Below, one piece after another: positions 40,410 to 49,269 of a stretch of DNA of 64,000 nucleotides; the first letter of the stretch is position 1, and each line of letters begins with the position of its first letter. The stretch is taken from the NCBI GenBank assembly GCA_016871395.1, contig VFYV01000005.1, positions 1 through 64,000 of the forward strand, read 5' to 3'. The notes under the pieces are model-generated. The model saw only the letters and a list, made by a program, of their open reading frames with translations. It did not search any database and was not told the DNA's origin. Origin of the DNA: Actinomycetota bacterium. Lineage in GTDB: Bacteria; Actinomycetota; Acidimicrobiia; Acidimicrobiales; Ilumatobacteraceae. Both the position numbers and the translations under genes were made by a program.

Positions 40410-41441
40410 ATGGCCCGCAGTAACCCGCTGGCCCTCGGGCGCGACATTGCGATCGACCTCGGGACGGCCAACACCCTGATTTACGTGCGAGGACAGGGCG
40501 TGGTGCTGAACGAACCCTCCGTGGTGGCCCTCGACGTGGCCGACGGTCGCCCGGTCGCGGTGGGTGAGGAAGCCAAGCGCATGATGGGCCGCACTCCGGG
40601 GCACATTCGCGCGGTGCGTCCTCTGAAAGACGGTGTCATCGCCGACTTCGAGGTGTGCGAGAAGATGCTGCGGTACTTCATTCAGCGCGTGCACAGCAGT
40701 CGGTGGAGTAAGCCGCGCATGGTGATCTGCGTGCCGTCGGGAATCACCGGCGTCGAGCAGCGCGCGGTGCAGGATGCGGCCGAGTACGCCGGTGCCCGCA
40801 AGCCGGTTCACATCATCGAAGAGCCCATGGCGGCCGCCATCGGCGCGGATCTGCCGGTGCACGAACCCAGCGGCAACATGATCGTCGACATCGGGGGAGG
40901 TACCACGGAAGTGGCGGTCATCTCCCTCGGGGGAATCGTCACCGCGCAGTCGTTGCGAGTGGCCGGCGACGAACTCGACGAGGCGGTGGTGGCCTTCTTG
41001 AAAAAGGAGTTCTCGTTGGCCGTCGGAGAACGTACCGCCGAGGACATCAAGATCCAGATGGGGTCGGCCTGGCCTTTCGCCGAAGAGATGAAGGCCGACA
41101 TCCGCGGACGCGATCTGATCAGCGGTTTGCCCCGAACCATCACTCTGTCCACGGATCAGGTTCGCGAGGCGATCGCCGAGCCGGTGGCCGCCATCGTCGA
41201 CGCGGTACGCGCGACGCTCGACAAGACACCGCCCGAATTGGCCGCCGACATCATGCACCAGGGAATCACGATCACCGGTGGTGGCGCCTTGCTGGCCGGC
41301 ATCGATCGGCGGTTGGCCCACGAGACGGGCATGCCCATCAACGTTGCGCCCGATCCCCTGTATTCGGTGGTCATCGGATCGGGACGTGCGCTCGAGAACA
41401 TCGAGATGATGGGTGGATTCCTCTCCCAGAGCGGCGACTAG
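40410..41441 (+). CDS. mreB: Rod shape-determining protein MreB
   Basis: Bacterial actin of 343 residues that directs lateral wall synthesis. Phosphate-1 loop IAIDLGTANTLIYVRGQG, phosphate-2 MIVDIGGGTTEVAVISLGG and the adenosine motif TGGGALLAGIDRRL are all intact. TAGGAGG precedes the ATG. First gene of the elongasome cluster mreBCD-mrdA-rodA; the organism should grow as a rod or at least use lateral wall insertion. Confidence 0.97.
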   Translation: MARSNPLALGRDIAIDLGTANTLIYVRGQGVVLNEPSVVALDVADGRPVAVGEEAKRMMGRTPGHIRAVRPLKDGVIADFEVCEKMLRYFIQRVHSSRWSKPRMVICVPSGITGVEQRAVQDAAEYAGARKPVHIIEEPMAAAIGADLPVHEPSGNMIVDIGGGTTEVAVISLGGIVTAQSLRVAGDELDEAVVAFLKKEFSLAVGERTAEDIKIQMGSAWPFAEEMKADIRGRDLISGLPRTITLSTDQVREAIAEPVAAIVDAVRATLDKTPPELAADIMHQGITITGGGALLAGIDRRLAHETGMPINVAPDPLYSVVIGSGRALENIEMMGGFLSQSGD

Positions 41442-41455
41442 GAGAAAACGAACCG

Positions 41456-42547
41456 ATGCCGATCTACTCGGTCAGTCGTCGCCGAGCCGTATCCCTGCTC
41501 GCTTTGACGTCGATTCTCTTGATCACGCTCGATCAACAGGGAAACGGACTCGTCGGGAGAGCGCGCGACGGCTTCGGCTTCGTCTTCCACCCGGTGGAGG
41601 AGGCCACGCGGGTCGTCACCCGTCCGATCCAGAACGCGTGGCGCGGTGTCACCAACTACGGTGAACTGGAATCCGAGAACGAACGTCTCCGGGACCGACT
41701 CGATCAACAAGAGGGAGCGTTCATTGCGGCCTTGGCAATCGTGCGCGATGCGCAGGAATTGCTGGCTCTCAACGGAATCGACAACCTCGCCGATGTCTCG
41801 TCGGTGACCGCGCAGGTCATCGGCGCGTCGCCGTCCAACTTCTCGCAGACGGTGGAAATCAACCAAGGATCGGATCGGGGACTGCGGGTGGGCATGGCCG
41901 TGGTCAATGCAGCCGGATTGGTCGGCAAGGTAACCCAGGTGTTCGCGAACCGCTCGGTAGTGATGCTCACGAGCGACGTTCAATATGCCATCCCGGTGCA
42001 GATCGTGAATCAGATCGAGAATCCCGAAACGACGACCACGAGCACGACCACCACCACGTCGACGACGCTGTCGCCGACCACGAACGCGTCGGCACCTGCG
42101 GAGTCGGCGCCGGGGTCGCCCAGCACCACCACCCCGGGCGTCGACCAGGGCGGACTCGAGGTCGGCCCACCCACACCGACCTCGGTGGCGGTGTCCACCA
42201 TCGCGCCGGCAACGTCCGCCGAGGCCCCCACCACCACGATCGACATCAACAACCTTCCCTCGGTGGAGACCGGCATCTTCCGTGGTCGCGGACCCGACAA
42301 GGCGCCAGTGGTGGAGTTCATCGATCAGAACGCGCGCTTTGGCGAGGTGCGCGTGGGCGCTCTGGTCGTCACCTCGGGGGGATCGAGCAGCTTGGCGCCC
42401 CGCGGAATCGTCGTCGGTCGGGTGATCAAGATCGTGGAGCGGACCGGCACCTCGGGAGCCGTTCTCGAGGTCCGTCTCACCGCTCGTCTCAGCACGTTGA
42501 ATTTCGTGCGCGTGCTGCTCTACCAGCCGGTGGTGTCGGGCCGATGA
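41456..42547 (+). CDS. mreC: Rod shape-determining protein MreC
   Basis: Bitopic membrane protein linking MreB to the periplasmic synthetic enzymes. 363 residues: one N-terminal membrane helix (about 11-24), a coiled coil (ESENERLRDRLDQQEG) and the beta-barrel domain (IGASPSNFSQTVEINQGSDRG...). A long Thr/Ser/Pro/Ala-rich insert at about residues 190-265 splits the barrel region, longer than in typical MreC. GGAG ribosome site; the stop overlaps the mreD start by 4 nt. Confidence 0.93.
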   Translation: MPIYSVSRRRAVSLLALTSILLITLDQQGNGLVGRARDGFGFVFHPVEEATRVVTRPIQNAWRGVTNYGELESENERLRDRLDQQEGAFIAALAIVRDAQELLALNGIDNLADVSSVTAQVIGASPSNFSQTVEINQGSDRGLRVGMAVVNAAGLVGKVTQVFANRSVVMLTSDVQYAIPVQIVNQIENPETTTTSTTTTTSTTLSPTTNASAPAESAPGSPSTTTPGVDQGGLEVGPPTPTSVAVSTIAPATSAEAPTTTIDINNLPSVETGIFRGRGPDKAPVVEFIDQNARFGEVRVGALVVTSGGSSSLAPRGIVVGRVIKIVERTGTSGAVLEVRLTARLSTLNFVRVLLYQPVVSGR

Positions 42548-43080
42548 TCGATCTCGTCAATCGACCCTTGGTCCGGCTGCTGATGGTGGGCCTACCCGCC
42601 TTGGCACTGCAGACCACCCTGCTGTCGGAACTCACTCCTTTCGGAATCGTCATTCAGATGATGTTGTGCATGTCGATCGGTGCCGGGGTCGCCGCCGGAC
42701 CCGAAGGCGGCGCGCTAGCGGGCTTCGTTCTCGGATTGATGTTCGACTTCGTTCTCACGTCACCGTTGGGCTTGTCGGCACTGGTGTACGGACTGTGCGG
42801 CTTCGCCGGTGGATTCGCTTTCTCCACTTCCTTGGCCAACCCCCGGTGGCTGAATGCGGTCACCTGCGCCGGTCTGAGCGCGACGGCCATGTTCGTTCAA
42901 CCGGTGGCGGCGAACTGGATCGGGGTGGAGGGCTGGATTTCGGCCCGTCTCGTGAAGGTGATGATCGTGGTCGCGATCTTCAACGGGATCGCGAGTTACG
43001 TGGTGGTGCCGACGATGCGCTGGTGTCTCGCTGTGCGACGACTGCAACGACTGGCCCCACCATCAGAGGTGTTCCTGTGA
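42544..43080 (+). CDS. mreD: Rod shape-determining protein MreD
   Basis: Integral membrane protein of 178 residues with about five helices, partner of MreC. The family has low sequence conservation; identity rests on size, hydrophobic profile, motifs such as GPEGGALAGFVLGLMFDFVLTSPLG, and the fixed position between mreC and the PBP2 gene. ATGA overlap with mreC. Confidence 0.9.
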   Translation: MIDLVNRPLVRLLMVGLPALALQTTLLSELTPFGIVIQMMLCMSIGAGVAAGPEGGALAGFVLGLMFDFVLTSPLGLSALVYGLCGFAGGFAFSTSLANPRWLNAVTCAGLSATAMFVQPVAANWIGVEGWISARLVKVMIVVAIFNGIASYVVVPTMRWCLAVRRLQRLAPPSEVFL

Positions 43081-43125
43081 TTGGGCGTCGGGTGAACGCC
43101 ACGCCGGTGAAGACGATGGCAGGCT

Positions 43126-45336
43126 GTGGTCGTGGCAACTGATCGACGGTCATCGCGCTTGGTGGCGTTGGGGGTGGTTGCGACGGTCATTTTTTCGGCC
43201 CTCGTCATGCGCATGTGGTTCTTGCAGGTCGTCGACTCCTCGGCTCTCGAATTGAAGGTTCGGTCGAACAAGACGCGAACGGTGAAGTTGCTGCCCGAGC
43301 GTGGTCGTATCTTCGATCGCGAAGGTCGGATCATGGCCGACAATGAACGTATCGTCACGGTGACCGTGGCGTGGGAGTCGATGCGCAAGGACGATGATCG
43401 TTCGGAACTTTTCTCGCGTTTGGCTCCCGTCCTCGACATGGACGTCGAGGACATGGAGACTCGCTATGCCGGGCCGGTGGGTGTCACGGGTGAGCGGACC
43501 GGATCCCGGTACAGTCCGTTGTTGCCGATGCCGATTTCCGAGGGCGTCAGCGAGCAGACCGTCGCCTATTTGCTCGAGCGATCCGAGGACTTCCCCGGCG
43601 TGGACGTCACGATCCAATGGAAACGCGAGTATCCCTACGCCCCGTTGGCCGCGCACGTCGTCGGTTACCTCGGTGCCATCACCAAGGGTGACGCGGCCCA
43701 GTACAAGGACCTCGGTTACGACCTGAACGAACGAGTCGGTCAATTCGGGGTGGAGAAGATCTTCGAGCCGTATCTGAGAGGGACACCGGGTTTCGTTCGC
43801 TACGAGGTCGATTCGCGGGGAGCGATTCTGCGCGTTGTCGAGCGCGTCGAGCCCGTCTCGGGAAACGACCTGCAACTCGCCATCGACCTCGATTATCAAC
43901 AATTCGCCGAGCAGGCCCTCGAAACCCAACTTCGGCTGAATCGATTCATCGTCGCCTGTCAGGCCAAGGACGACAAGAAGCAATTGATCAAACCACAGTT
44001 CCCGGAATGCGCCAACCTGAAGGCTCCGGCCGGTTCGGTGGTCATGATGGACTATTCCAACGGAGAGGTTCTGGCGCTGGCGAGTTATCCCACCTTCGAC
44101 AATCGGTGGTTCAACTCGGGCATCTCCGGGGACAAGTTCGCTCAGATTTTTCCGAACACCAAGGATCCGGACCAGTCGTTGCTCGTGAACCGTGCCATCT
44201 CCGGCCAGTACAACCTGGGATCCAGTTTCAAGCCCTTCGTGGCTTACGCCGCGTTGGCCAGTGGCCAACTACCCGGTGGGGCGAGTTACCGATACGTCGA
44301 CCGCGGCTCGTACACCCTCGTCAGTATCGACCGCGAAACGTGTCAGATCGTGAAGTGCATCTATCGAAACGCGCTCTGTGGCGGTGGAAACTATGCCTGT
44401 CGATACGGCGTGGTCACGGTCGAGGATGCACTCGCGGTGTCGACCGACACGTTTTTCTACAAGATCGGCGAAGAAATCTTCTCCGAACGCGGTGGGCAGC
44501 CGATTCTGCAGGAGGAGGTTCGCAACTTCGGTTTCGGCTCCCGTACCGGCATCGACCTGCCCTACGAATCGGCGGGTCGGATTCCCGACAGAGAGAGCAA
44601 GCGACAACTCGTCGAGGACGGCGTGTTGATGGAGGGGGAGAGTCCGAACTATCTCGTCGGGGACAACGTTCAGTTGTCGGTGGGACAGGGTCTGCTCGCG
44701 GCATCACCTCTGCAAGTGGCGCAGGCATACGGGGCCTTGGGTAACGGTGGTGACGTCAATCGTCCACTGATCGCCTTGGCACTGTTGTCGCCCGGGACGC
44801 CCAACTCACAACAAGTCGGCGTTGCGGATCTATCACAATCGACGGTGGTGCTGAACCTCGGATTGAAGAACACGATTCGCTCGTTGAACATTCCGCCCGA
44901 CGTTCTCGACCCGATCGTGAGAGGCCTCACGCGGGTGATCACCGGTCCGGGAACCGACAATGGCACGTACCACGCCACCACCGGTGAGAGACTGTTCAGA
45001 AGTTATCCGTACGAGGATCTTCCGATCGCTGGCAAGACCGGGACGGCGCAAGGTGCGGCCAGTCTGCCGTGGAACGACTCGTCGGCCTTTGGCGCTTTCA
45101 GCCTCGACCCGACGCGCCCGATCGTGGTGTCGGCGTATCTGGAGAAGGCCGGTTACGGAGCCAAGGCTGCCGCTCCCGTGGTGAAGTGCATCTTCATGGC
45201 CATCGCGGGGGCTGCTTCGATGGGTCCGGTTGTTCCATCGAACCCGCTGAATACCGAATCTCTGGTGGCTGCTCCCGAGCGCCGACTACCGAGTACCCGC
45301 TGCCTGGGTGGCGCGGCCTACGGCGGACGCGACTGA
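43126..45336 (+). CDS. mrdA: Penicillin-binding protein 2, elongation transpeptidase
   Basis: Class B PBP of 736 residues that cross-links lateral-wall peptidoglycan together with RodA. N-terminal membrane anchor (about 12-33), pedestal domain (LLPERGRIFDREGRIMADN), and transpeptidase domain with the active-site serine in GSSFKPF, the SxN-type motif SVDTFFY-like region (STDTFFYKIGEE) and KTGTAQG. GTG at 43126 or 43132 begins it. The TGATG junction to rodA shows translational coupling. Confidence 0.95.
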   Translation: MVVATDRRSSRLVALGVVATVIFSALVMRMWFLQVVDSSALELKVRSNKTRTVKLLPERGRIFDREGRIMADNERIVTVTVAWESMRKDDDRSELFSRLAPVLDMDVEDMETRYAGPVGVTGERTGSRYSPLLPMPISEGVSEQTVAYLLERSEDFPGVDVTIQWKREYPYAPLAAHVVGYLGAITKGDAAQYKDLGYDLNERVGQFGVEKIFEPYLRGTPGFVRYEVDSRGAILRVVERVEPVSGNDLQLAIDLDYQQFAEQALETQLRLNRFIVACQAKDDKKQLIKPQFPECANLKAPAGSVVMMDYSNGEVLALASYPTFDNRWFNSGISGDKFAQIFPNTKDPDQSLLVNRAISGQYNLGSSFKPFVAYAALASGQLPGGASYRYVDRGSYTLVSIDRETCQIVKCIYRNALCGGGNYACRYGVVTVEDALAVSTDTFFYKIGEEIFSERGGQPILQEEVRNFGFGSRTGIDLPYESAGRIPDRESKRQLVEDGVLMEGESPNYLVGDNVQLSVGQGLLAASPLQVAQAYGALGNGGDVNRPLIALALLSPGTPNSQQVGVADLSQSTVVLNLGLKNTIRSLNIPPDVLDPIVRGLTRVITGPGTDNGTYHATTGERLFRSYPYEDLPIAGKTGTAQGAASLPWNDSSAFGAFSLDPTRPIVVSAYLEKAGYGAKAAAPVVKCIFMAIAGAASMGPVVPSNPLNTESLVAAPERRLPSTRCLGGAAYGGRD

Positions 45337-46499
45337 TGGCGCTTCCGGTCGTGAGACGTCGACCCAACAGCGGGTTGGGCAACATCCGTTCCAGTTTGGG
45401 CTCCCCCCGACGAAACATCGACTGGGTGTTGATCTCGACCGTGGTGATTCTGGCCGTCGTGGGGGCCTTTTCGATCTACAGCGCCACCTTCTGGAAGATC
45501 GACAACGACCCCTATTGGTTCGCCACGCGGCAGGTCGTCTTCCTCATCGTGTCCGCGGTGGCGCTGGTGGTCGTCATGTCCTTCGACTACACGCTGTTGA
45601 ACGATCGTGCCTATTTCTTGTACGGCACCGCGATCATCGCCTTGCTTCTCGTTCTTTCCGCCGGTGCTTTGCGTGGGGGTGCACGACTGTCGTTCGATCT
45701 GGGACCCGTCTCGTTCCAGCCCGCCGAATTCGCCAAACCGGCGGTGCTCGTCGCCTTGGCCGCCTTTTACAGCGAGTCGAGAGAGTCGGTCATGGGTTAT
45801 TCGCAGTTCATCAGAGGCCTGATGTTGGTCGGCGTACCTGTGGCTCTCATCATCGTGCAGCCCGACCTGGGTTCGGCCTTCGTGATGATCGTGAGTGCCA
45901 TCTGTGTCATGGTCATGGCTGGAGCGAAACTCCGGTATCTGGCGCTGATTTCGATGCTCACGTTGGCGACGATCGCGGCCGCGATCGTCGCTGGCATCGT
46001 CGACCGTTACCAGTTGCGCCGCATCGAGGCCTTCATCAACCAGAACTCCTCGGAGGAGAGTCTGCAGCAATACGTGTTCCAGGTGCGCTACGCCAAGCGA
46101 GCGGTGGCCACCGGAGGATGGTTCGGGAAGGGTTACCTACAAGGGCCGTTGACGAACGGCAAGTTCATTCCGGTGCAGCAGAGTGACTTCATCTTCTCGG
46201 CCGTGGCCGAGCAGTTCGGGATGCTCGGCGGGGGACTGGTATTGGGCTTGTTCGGACTGATGTTGTTCCGAATCTGGCGCGTCGCCAATCTGGCTCGGGA
46301 CACCTTCGGTTCGTACCTTTGCGCGGGGGTCTTCGGTCTCATCCTCTGGCACGTCTTTCAGAACATCGGCATGACGATGGGCATCATGCCGGTGACCGGG
46401 GTGCCCTTGCCCTTCGTCAGTTACGGGGGGTCTTCCCTCATCGCCTTCGCCGTCATGATCGGCCTGGTCGAAAGCGTGCACATGCGGCGGCTTCGATAA
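45336..46499 (+). CDS. rodA: Rod shape-determining SEDS glycosyltransferase RodA
   Basis: Peptidoglycan polymerase of the SEDS family, 387 residues with about ten membrane helices. Diagnostic pieces are SFDLGPVSFQPAEFAKPAVLVALA, the conserved VQPDLGSAFVM that carries the catalytic Asp, and near the end GMTMGIMPVTGVPLPFVSYGGSSL. Works as a complex with the PBP2 encoded just before it. FtsW is the close alternative but the genomic position fixes RodA. Confidence 0.95.
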   Translation: MALPVVRRRPNSGLGNIRSSLGSPRRNIDWVLISTVVILAVVGAFSIYSATFWKIDNDPYWFATRQVVFLIVSAVALVVVMSFDYTLLNDRAYFLYGTAIIALLLVLSAGALRGGARLSFDLGPVSFQPAEFAKPAVLVALAAFYSESRESVMGYSQFIRGLMLVGVPVALIIVQPDLGSAFVMIVSAICVMVMAGAKLRYLALISMLTLATIAAAIVAGIVDRYQLRRIEAFINQNSSEESLQQYVFQVRYAKRAVATGGWFGKGYLQGPLTNGKFIPVQQSDFIFSAVAEQFGMLGGGLVLGLFGLMLFRIWRVANLARDTFGSYLCAGVFGLILWHVFQNIGMTMGIMPVTGVPLPFVSYGGSSLIAFAVMIGLVESVHMRRLR

Positions 46500-46543
46500 C
46501 CGGTTATCCACAGGTCAGAGGTCCGGCCGTCCACTGTCGCCGG

Positions 46544-46549
46544 TACACT
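46544..46549 (+). promoter_or_regulatory. -10 element of the radical SAM gene
   Basis: TACACT 9 nt before the ATG, in the same 15-nt context as the tig promoter. Confidence 0.5.
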
Positions 46550-46558
46550 TCGAAGGTC

Positions 46559-48511
46559 ATGTCATCGCTTTGGTCGCGGCTCGAACCGCTCCTCGCGAGG
46601 GTGCGCAAACCAGCCCGCTACATCGGCTGCGAGGATGGGGCGGCGTCGCCCCAGCACGGTCACGGCAAGGTGGCCTGGCTTCTCGCTTACCCCGATGTGT
46701 ACGAGGTCGGTCTGCCCAACCAGGGCCTGCAGATCCTCTACGAGATCCTGAACGAGCGCGCCGACGCCGTCGCCGAGCGCACGTACGCGCCGTGGGTGGA
46801 CCTGGAGGCGCTGATGCGCGAGCGAGACATTCCGTTGTTCTCGGTCGACACGCATCGCTCCGCCGACGAGTTCGACATACTGGCGTTCAATCTGTCGGCC
46901 GAACTCGTGTACACGAACGTGCTGAACATGATCGATCTGGCCGGAAGTCCGGTGCGGACCACGGATCGTCGCCCCAGTGATCCGCTCGTGATCATCGGCG
47001 GCCACGCCGCGTTCAACCCCGAGCCCATGGCGGACTTCATCGACTGCGCCGTTCTCGGAGAGGGTGAAGAGGTCGTCGGTGAGATCACCGAAATCGTGCG
47101 CGAGTGGAAAGCGGCGGGGCGCACCGAGGGTTCGCGACGTGCCGTGCTGCGCGAATTGTCCAAGATTCGCGGCGTGTACGTGCCCTCGATGTACGACGTG
47201 GCCTACGAGGGCGATCGGGTGGTCGGCATCACCCCGATGTTCGTCGACGTGCCCGAGTTGGTGACCAAGCGCACCGTCCACGATCTTGGCCAGTGGCAGT
47301 ATCCCAAGAGCCCGTTGGTGCCGCTCACCGAGGTGGTTCACGATCGTCTCGCCGTGGAGGTGTTCCGAGGGTGCACCCGCGGATGTCGTTTCTGCCAAGC
47401 CGGCATGATCACCCGCCCCGTTCGCGAGCGCCCGGCCGAACAGGTACGCACCATGATCTCCGAGGGTCTGAGGCGTACCGGCTACAACGAGGTGAGTTTG
47501 ACATCGTTGTCCACCGCCGACTTCAGTGGGATCGAGTCGGTGGTCACCTCGATCGTGCCGGATCCGACGGCCTGCGGTTCTCCCACGGTGAGTCTGCCGT
47601 CGTTGCGGGTCGACGCATTCACGGTCGGCTTGGCAGCCAAAGTGGCCAGCGGACGACGCAGTGGCCTGACCTTCGCGCCCGAGGCTGGCACGTGGCGCCT
47701 GCGCACGGTGATCAACAAGCTCATCACCGAAGAGGATCTCTACGGAGCGGTCGAATCGGCGTTCTCGTCGGGTTGGTCGCGCATGAAGTTGTACTTCCTC
47801 ACCGGGCTTCCCACCGAGACCGACATCGACACCGCGGGCATCGTCGATTTGGCCGCGGGTTGCGTGTCGATCGGCAAGAAGTACACGAGCCGTGCCAGCG
47901 TGACGGTGAGCGTGGGTGGTTTCGTGCCCAAGGCGCACACTCCGTTCCAGTGGTTCGGTCAGAACGGGGTCCCGGAACTGCGACGCAAGATCGGCCTGGT
48001 GCGAGAGGCGGCCGGCCGGACCCGCGGTGTCCACGTGAAATGGCACGACCCGGCAGCGACACTGGCCGAGGGCATCGCCAGTCGTGGCGACCGTCGTGTC
48101 GGTGCGGTCGTCGAACGTGTGTGGCGTGAGGGTGGCGTGTTCCAGGAGTGGTCCGAGTTCTTCGTGCTCGACCGTTGGCTCGACGCCATGGCCGCCGAAG
48201 GACTCTCGCCCGACTGGTTCGTCACGCGGCATCGTGACGAGGACGAGGTTTTCCCGTGGCATCATCTGTCCGCCGGTCTGCATCGTGATTTCCTCTGGCA
48301 GGACTGGCGCGCAGCGCTGGCCGAAGCCGGCCTCGAGGATTGTCGATGGACTCCGTGTTACGACTGTGGCGTGTGCACCGGTGACGGCCTGGAGCACATC
48401 GTCGCCTCGCCGGTCGCCCCCGCAGGTGGCAGTCAGGGCACGGGCCAGAATTTGGCCTGGGGTGGCTCGGTGCCCGTCAGTCTGGGATCGAAGCCGATGG
48501 TGACGTCGTGA
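46559..48511 (+). CDS. B12-binding domain radical SAM protein (TIGR03960-type)
   Basis: A 650-residue protein with an N-terminal B12-binding-like domain and a radical SAM core. The [4Fe-4S]-SAM motif is CTRGCRFCQAG near residue 278. The second half has FAPEAGTWRLRTVINK and LYFLTGLPTETD, typical of this family. A C-terminal motif CYDCGVCTGDG may bind another metal or cluster. The family is widespread and almost always paired with the DUF2344 protein that follows, next to the RNase E/G gene; an RNA modification role is often suspected but not shown here. Confidence 0.9.
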   Translation: MSSLWSRLEPLLARVRKPARYIGCEDGAASPQHGHGKVAWLLAYPDVYEVGLPNQGLQILYEILNERADAVAERTYAPWVDLEALMRERDIPLFSVDTHRSADEFDILAFNLSAELVYTNVLNMIDLAGSPVRTTDRRPSDPLVIIGGHAAFNPEPMADFIDCAVLGEGEEVVGEITEIVREWKAAGRTEGSRRAVLRELSKIRGVYVPSMYDVAYEGDRVVGITPMFVDVPELVTKRTVHDLGQWQYPKSPLVPLTEVVHDRLAVEVFRGCTRGCRFCQAGMITRPVRERPAEQVRTMISEGLRRTGYNEVSLTSLSTADFSGIESVVTSIVPDPTACGSPTVSLPSLRVDAFTVGLAAKVASGRRSGLTFAPEAGTWRLRTVINKLITEEDLYGAVESAFSSGWSRMKLYFLTGLPTETDIDTAGIVDLAAGCVSIGKKYTSRASVTVSVGGFVPKAHTPFQWFGQNGVPELRRKIGLVREAAGRTRGVHVKWHDPAATLAEGIASRGDRRVGAVVERVWREGGVFQEWSEFFVLDRWLDAMAAEGLSPDWFVTRHRDEDEVFPWHHLSAGLHRDFLWQDWRAALAEAGLEDCRWTPCYDCGVCTGDGLEHIVASPVAPAGGSQGTGQNLAWGGSVPVSLGSKPMVTS

Positions 48512-49254
48512 AGGTCCGCCTCAGTTACTCCAAGTTGGGCAAGATCCGTTTCACGGGTCATCGAGACGTGGCGCGCATCTGGGAACGCAGCCTTCGCAAA
48601 GCGGCGATTCCGGTCGCCGTATCGACCGGGTTCACACCGCGACTCAGGGTGGCCTTCGGCCTCGGCCTACCCACCGGAGCCGAGTCACTGGTGGAGTTGC
48701 TGGACATCACGCTGGCGGACGATTCAGACGTGGGATCCATCGAACTCGACGAGATCGCCCGGCGTCTCGACACGACTCTTCCCGTCGGCATGGCGGTCAC
48801 CGGAATTCGTGAGTGCGCTCTGTCGGAGGCGTCAGCGCAGGAGGATGTGGTGGCCACGACCTGGGTGATGGGTGTCGAGGCCCCGGGTATCGTCGACCAG
48901 ATAGATCGAATCAACCAGTCGACCGAGGTCTGGGTCGAACGCGAACGCAAGGGCGAAAAACGACGCGACGACATTCGCGCCGGTATCTTGCACCTCGGGC
49001 TCATCGCACCGGAGCAGTCCGAAGTTCTTCCGTCATGGTGGCTGGGTGAGTCCCGTGGCGTGGTCATCGAAGCAGTTCTCACCACCGCTGGCCGCGGAAT
49101 CAGGCCGACCGAGTTAGTTCAAGCCTTGGTGCCCGGATGTGAGCCCTGGAATCACCTCACCCGAGTGCTCCGAATCAACCAATGGATCGAGCGGGACGGA
49201 GAGCGCGTCGACGTGCTCTCGGCCCGCCCCGCGCACTCTCAGGTGTGCCCATGA
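48508..49254 (+). CDS. DUF2344 / TIGR03936 radical SAM-linked protein
   Basis: A 248-residue partner of the preceding radical SAM enzyme; in many other bacteria the two are fused. Family hallmarks are the N-terminal RLSYSKLGKIRFTGHRDVARIWERSLRKA and the GFTPRLRVAFGLGLPTGAES segment. Start GTG overlaps the radical SAM stop as GTGA. Function unknown, presumably substrate recognition for the radical enzyme. Confidence 0.9.
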   Translation: MKVRLSYSKLGKIRFTGHRDVARIWERSLRKAAIPVAVSTGFTPRLRVAFGLGLPTGAESLVELLDITLADDSDVGSIELDEIARRLDTTLPVGMAVTGIRECALSEASAQEDVVATTWVMGVEAPGIVDQIDRINQSTEVWVERERKGEKRRDDIRAGILHLGLIAPEQSEVLPSWWLGESRGVVIEAVLTTAGRGIRPTELVQALVPGCEPWNHLTRVLRINQWIERDGERVDVLSARPAHSQVCP

Positions 49255-49269
49255 GAGAGGAACGACAAC

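Noticed and set aside
46562-48397. 611-codon minus-strand open frame
   Set aside because: Lies opposite the radical SAM gene; composition is His/Gly/Arg-rich and shows no domain.
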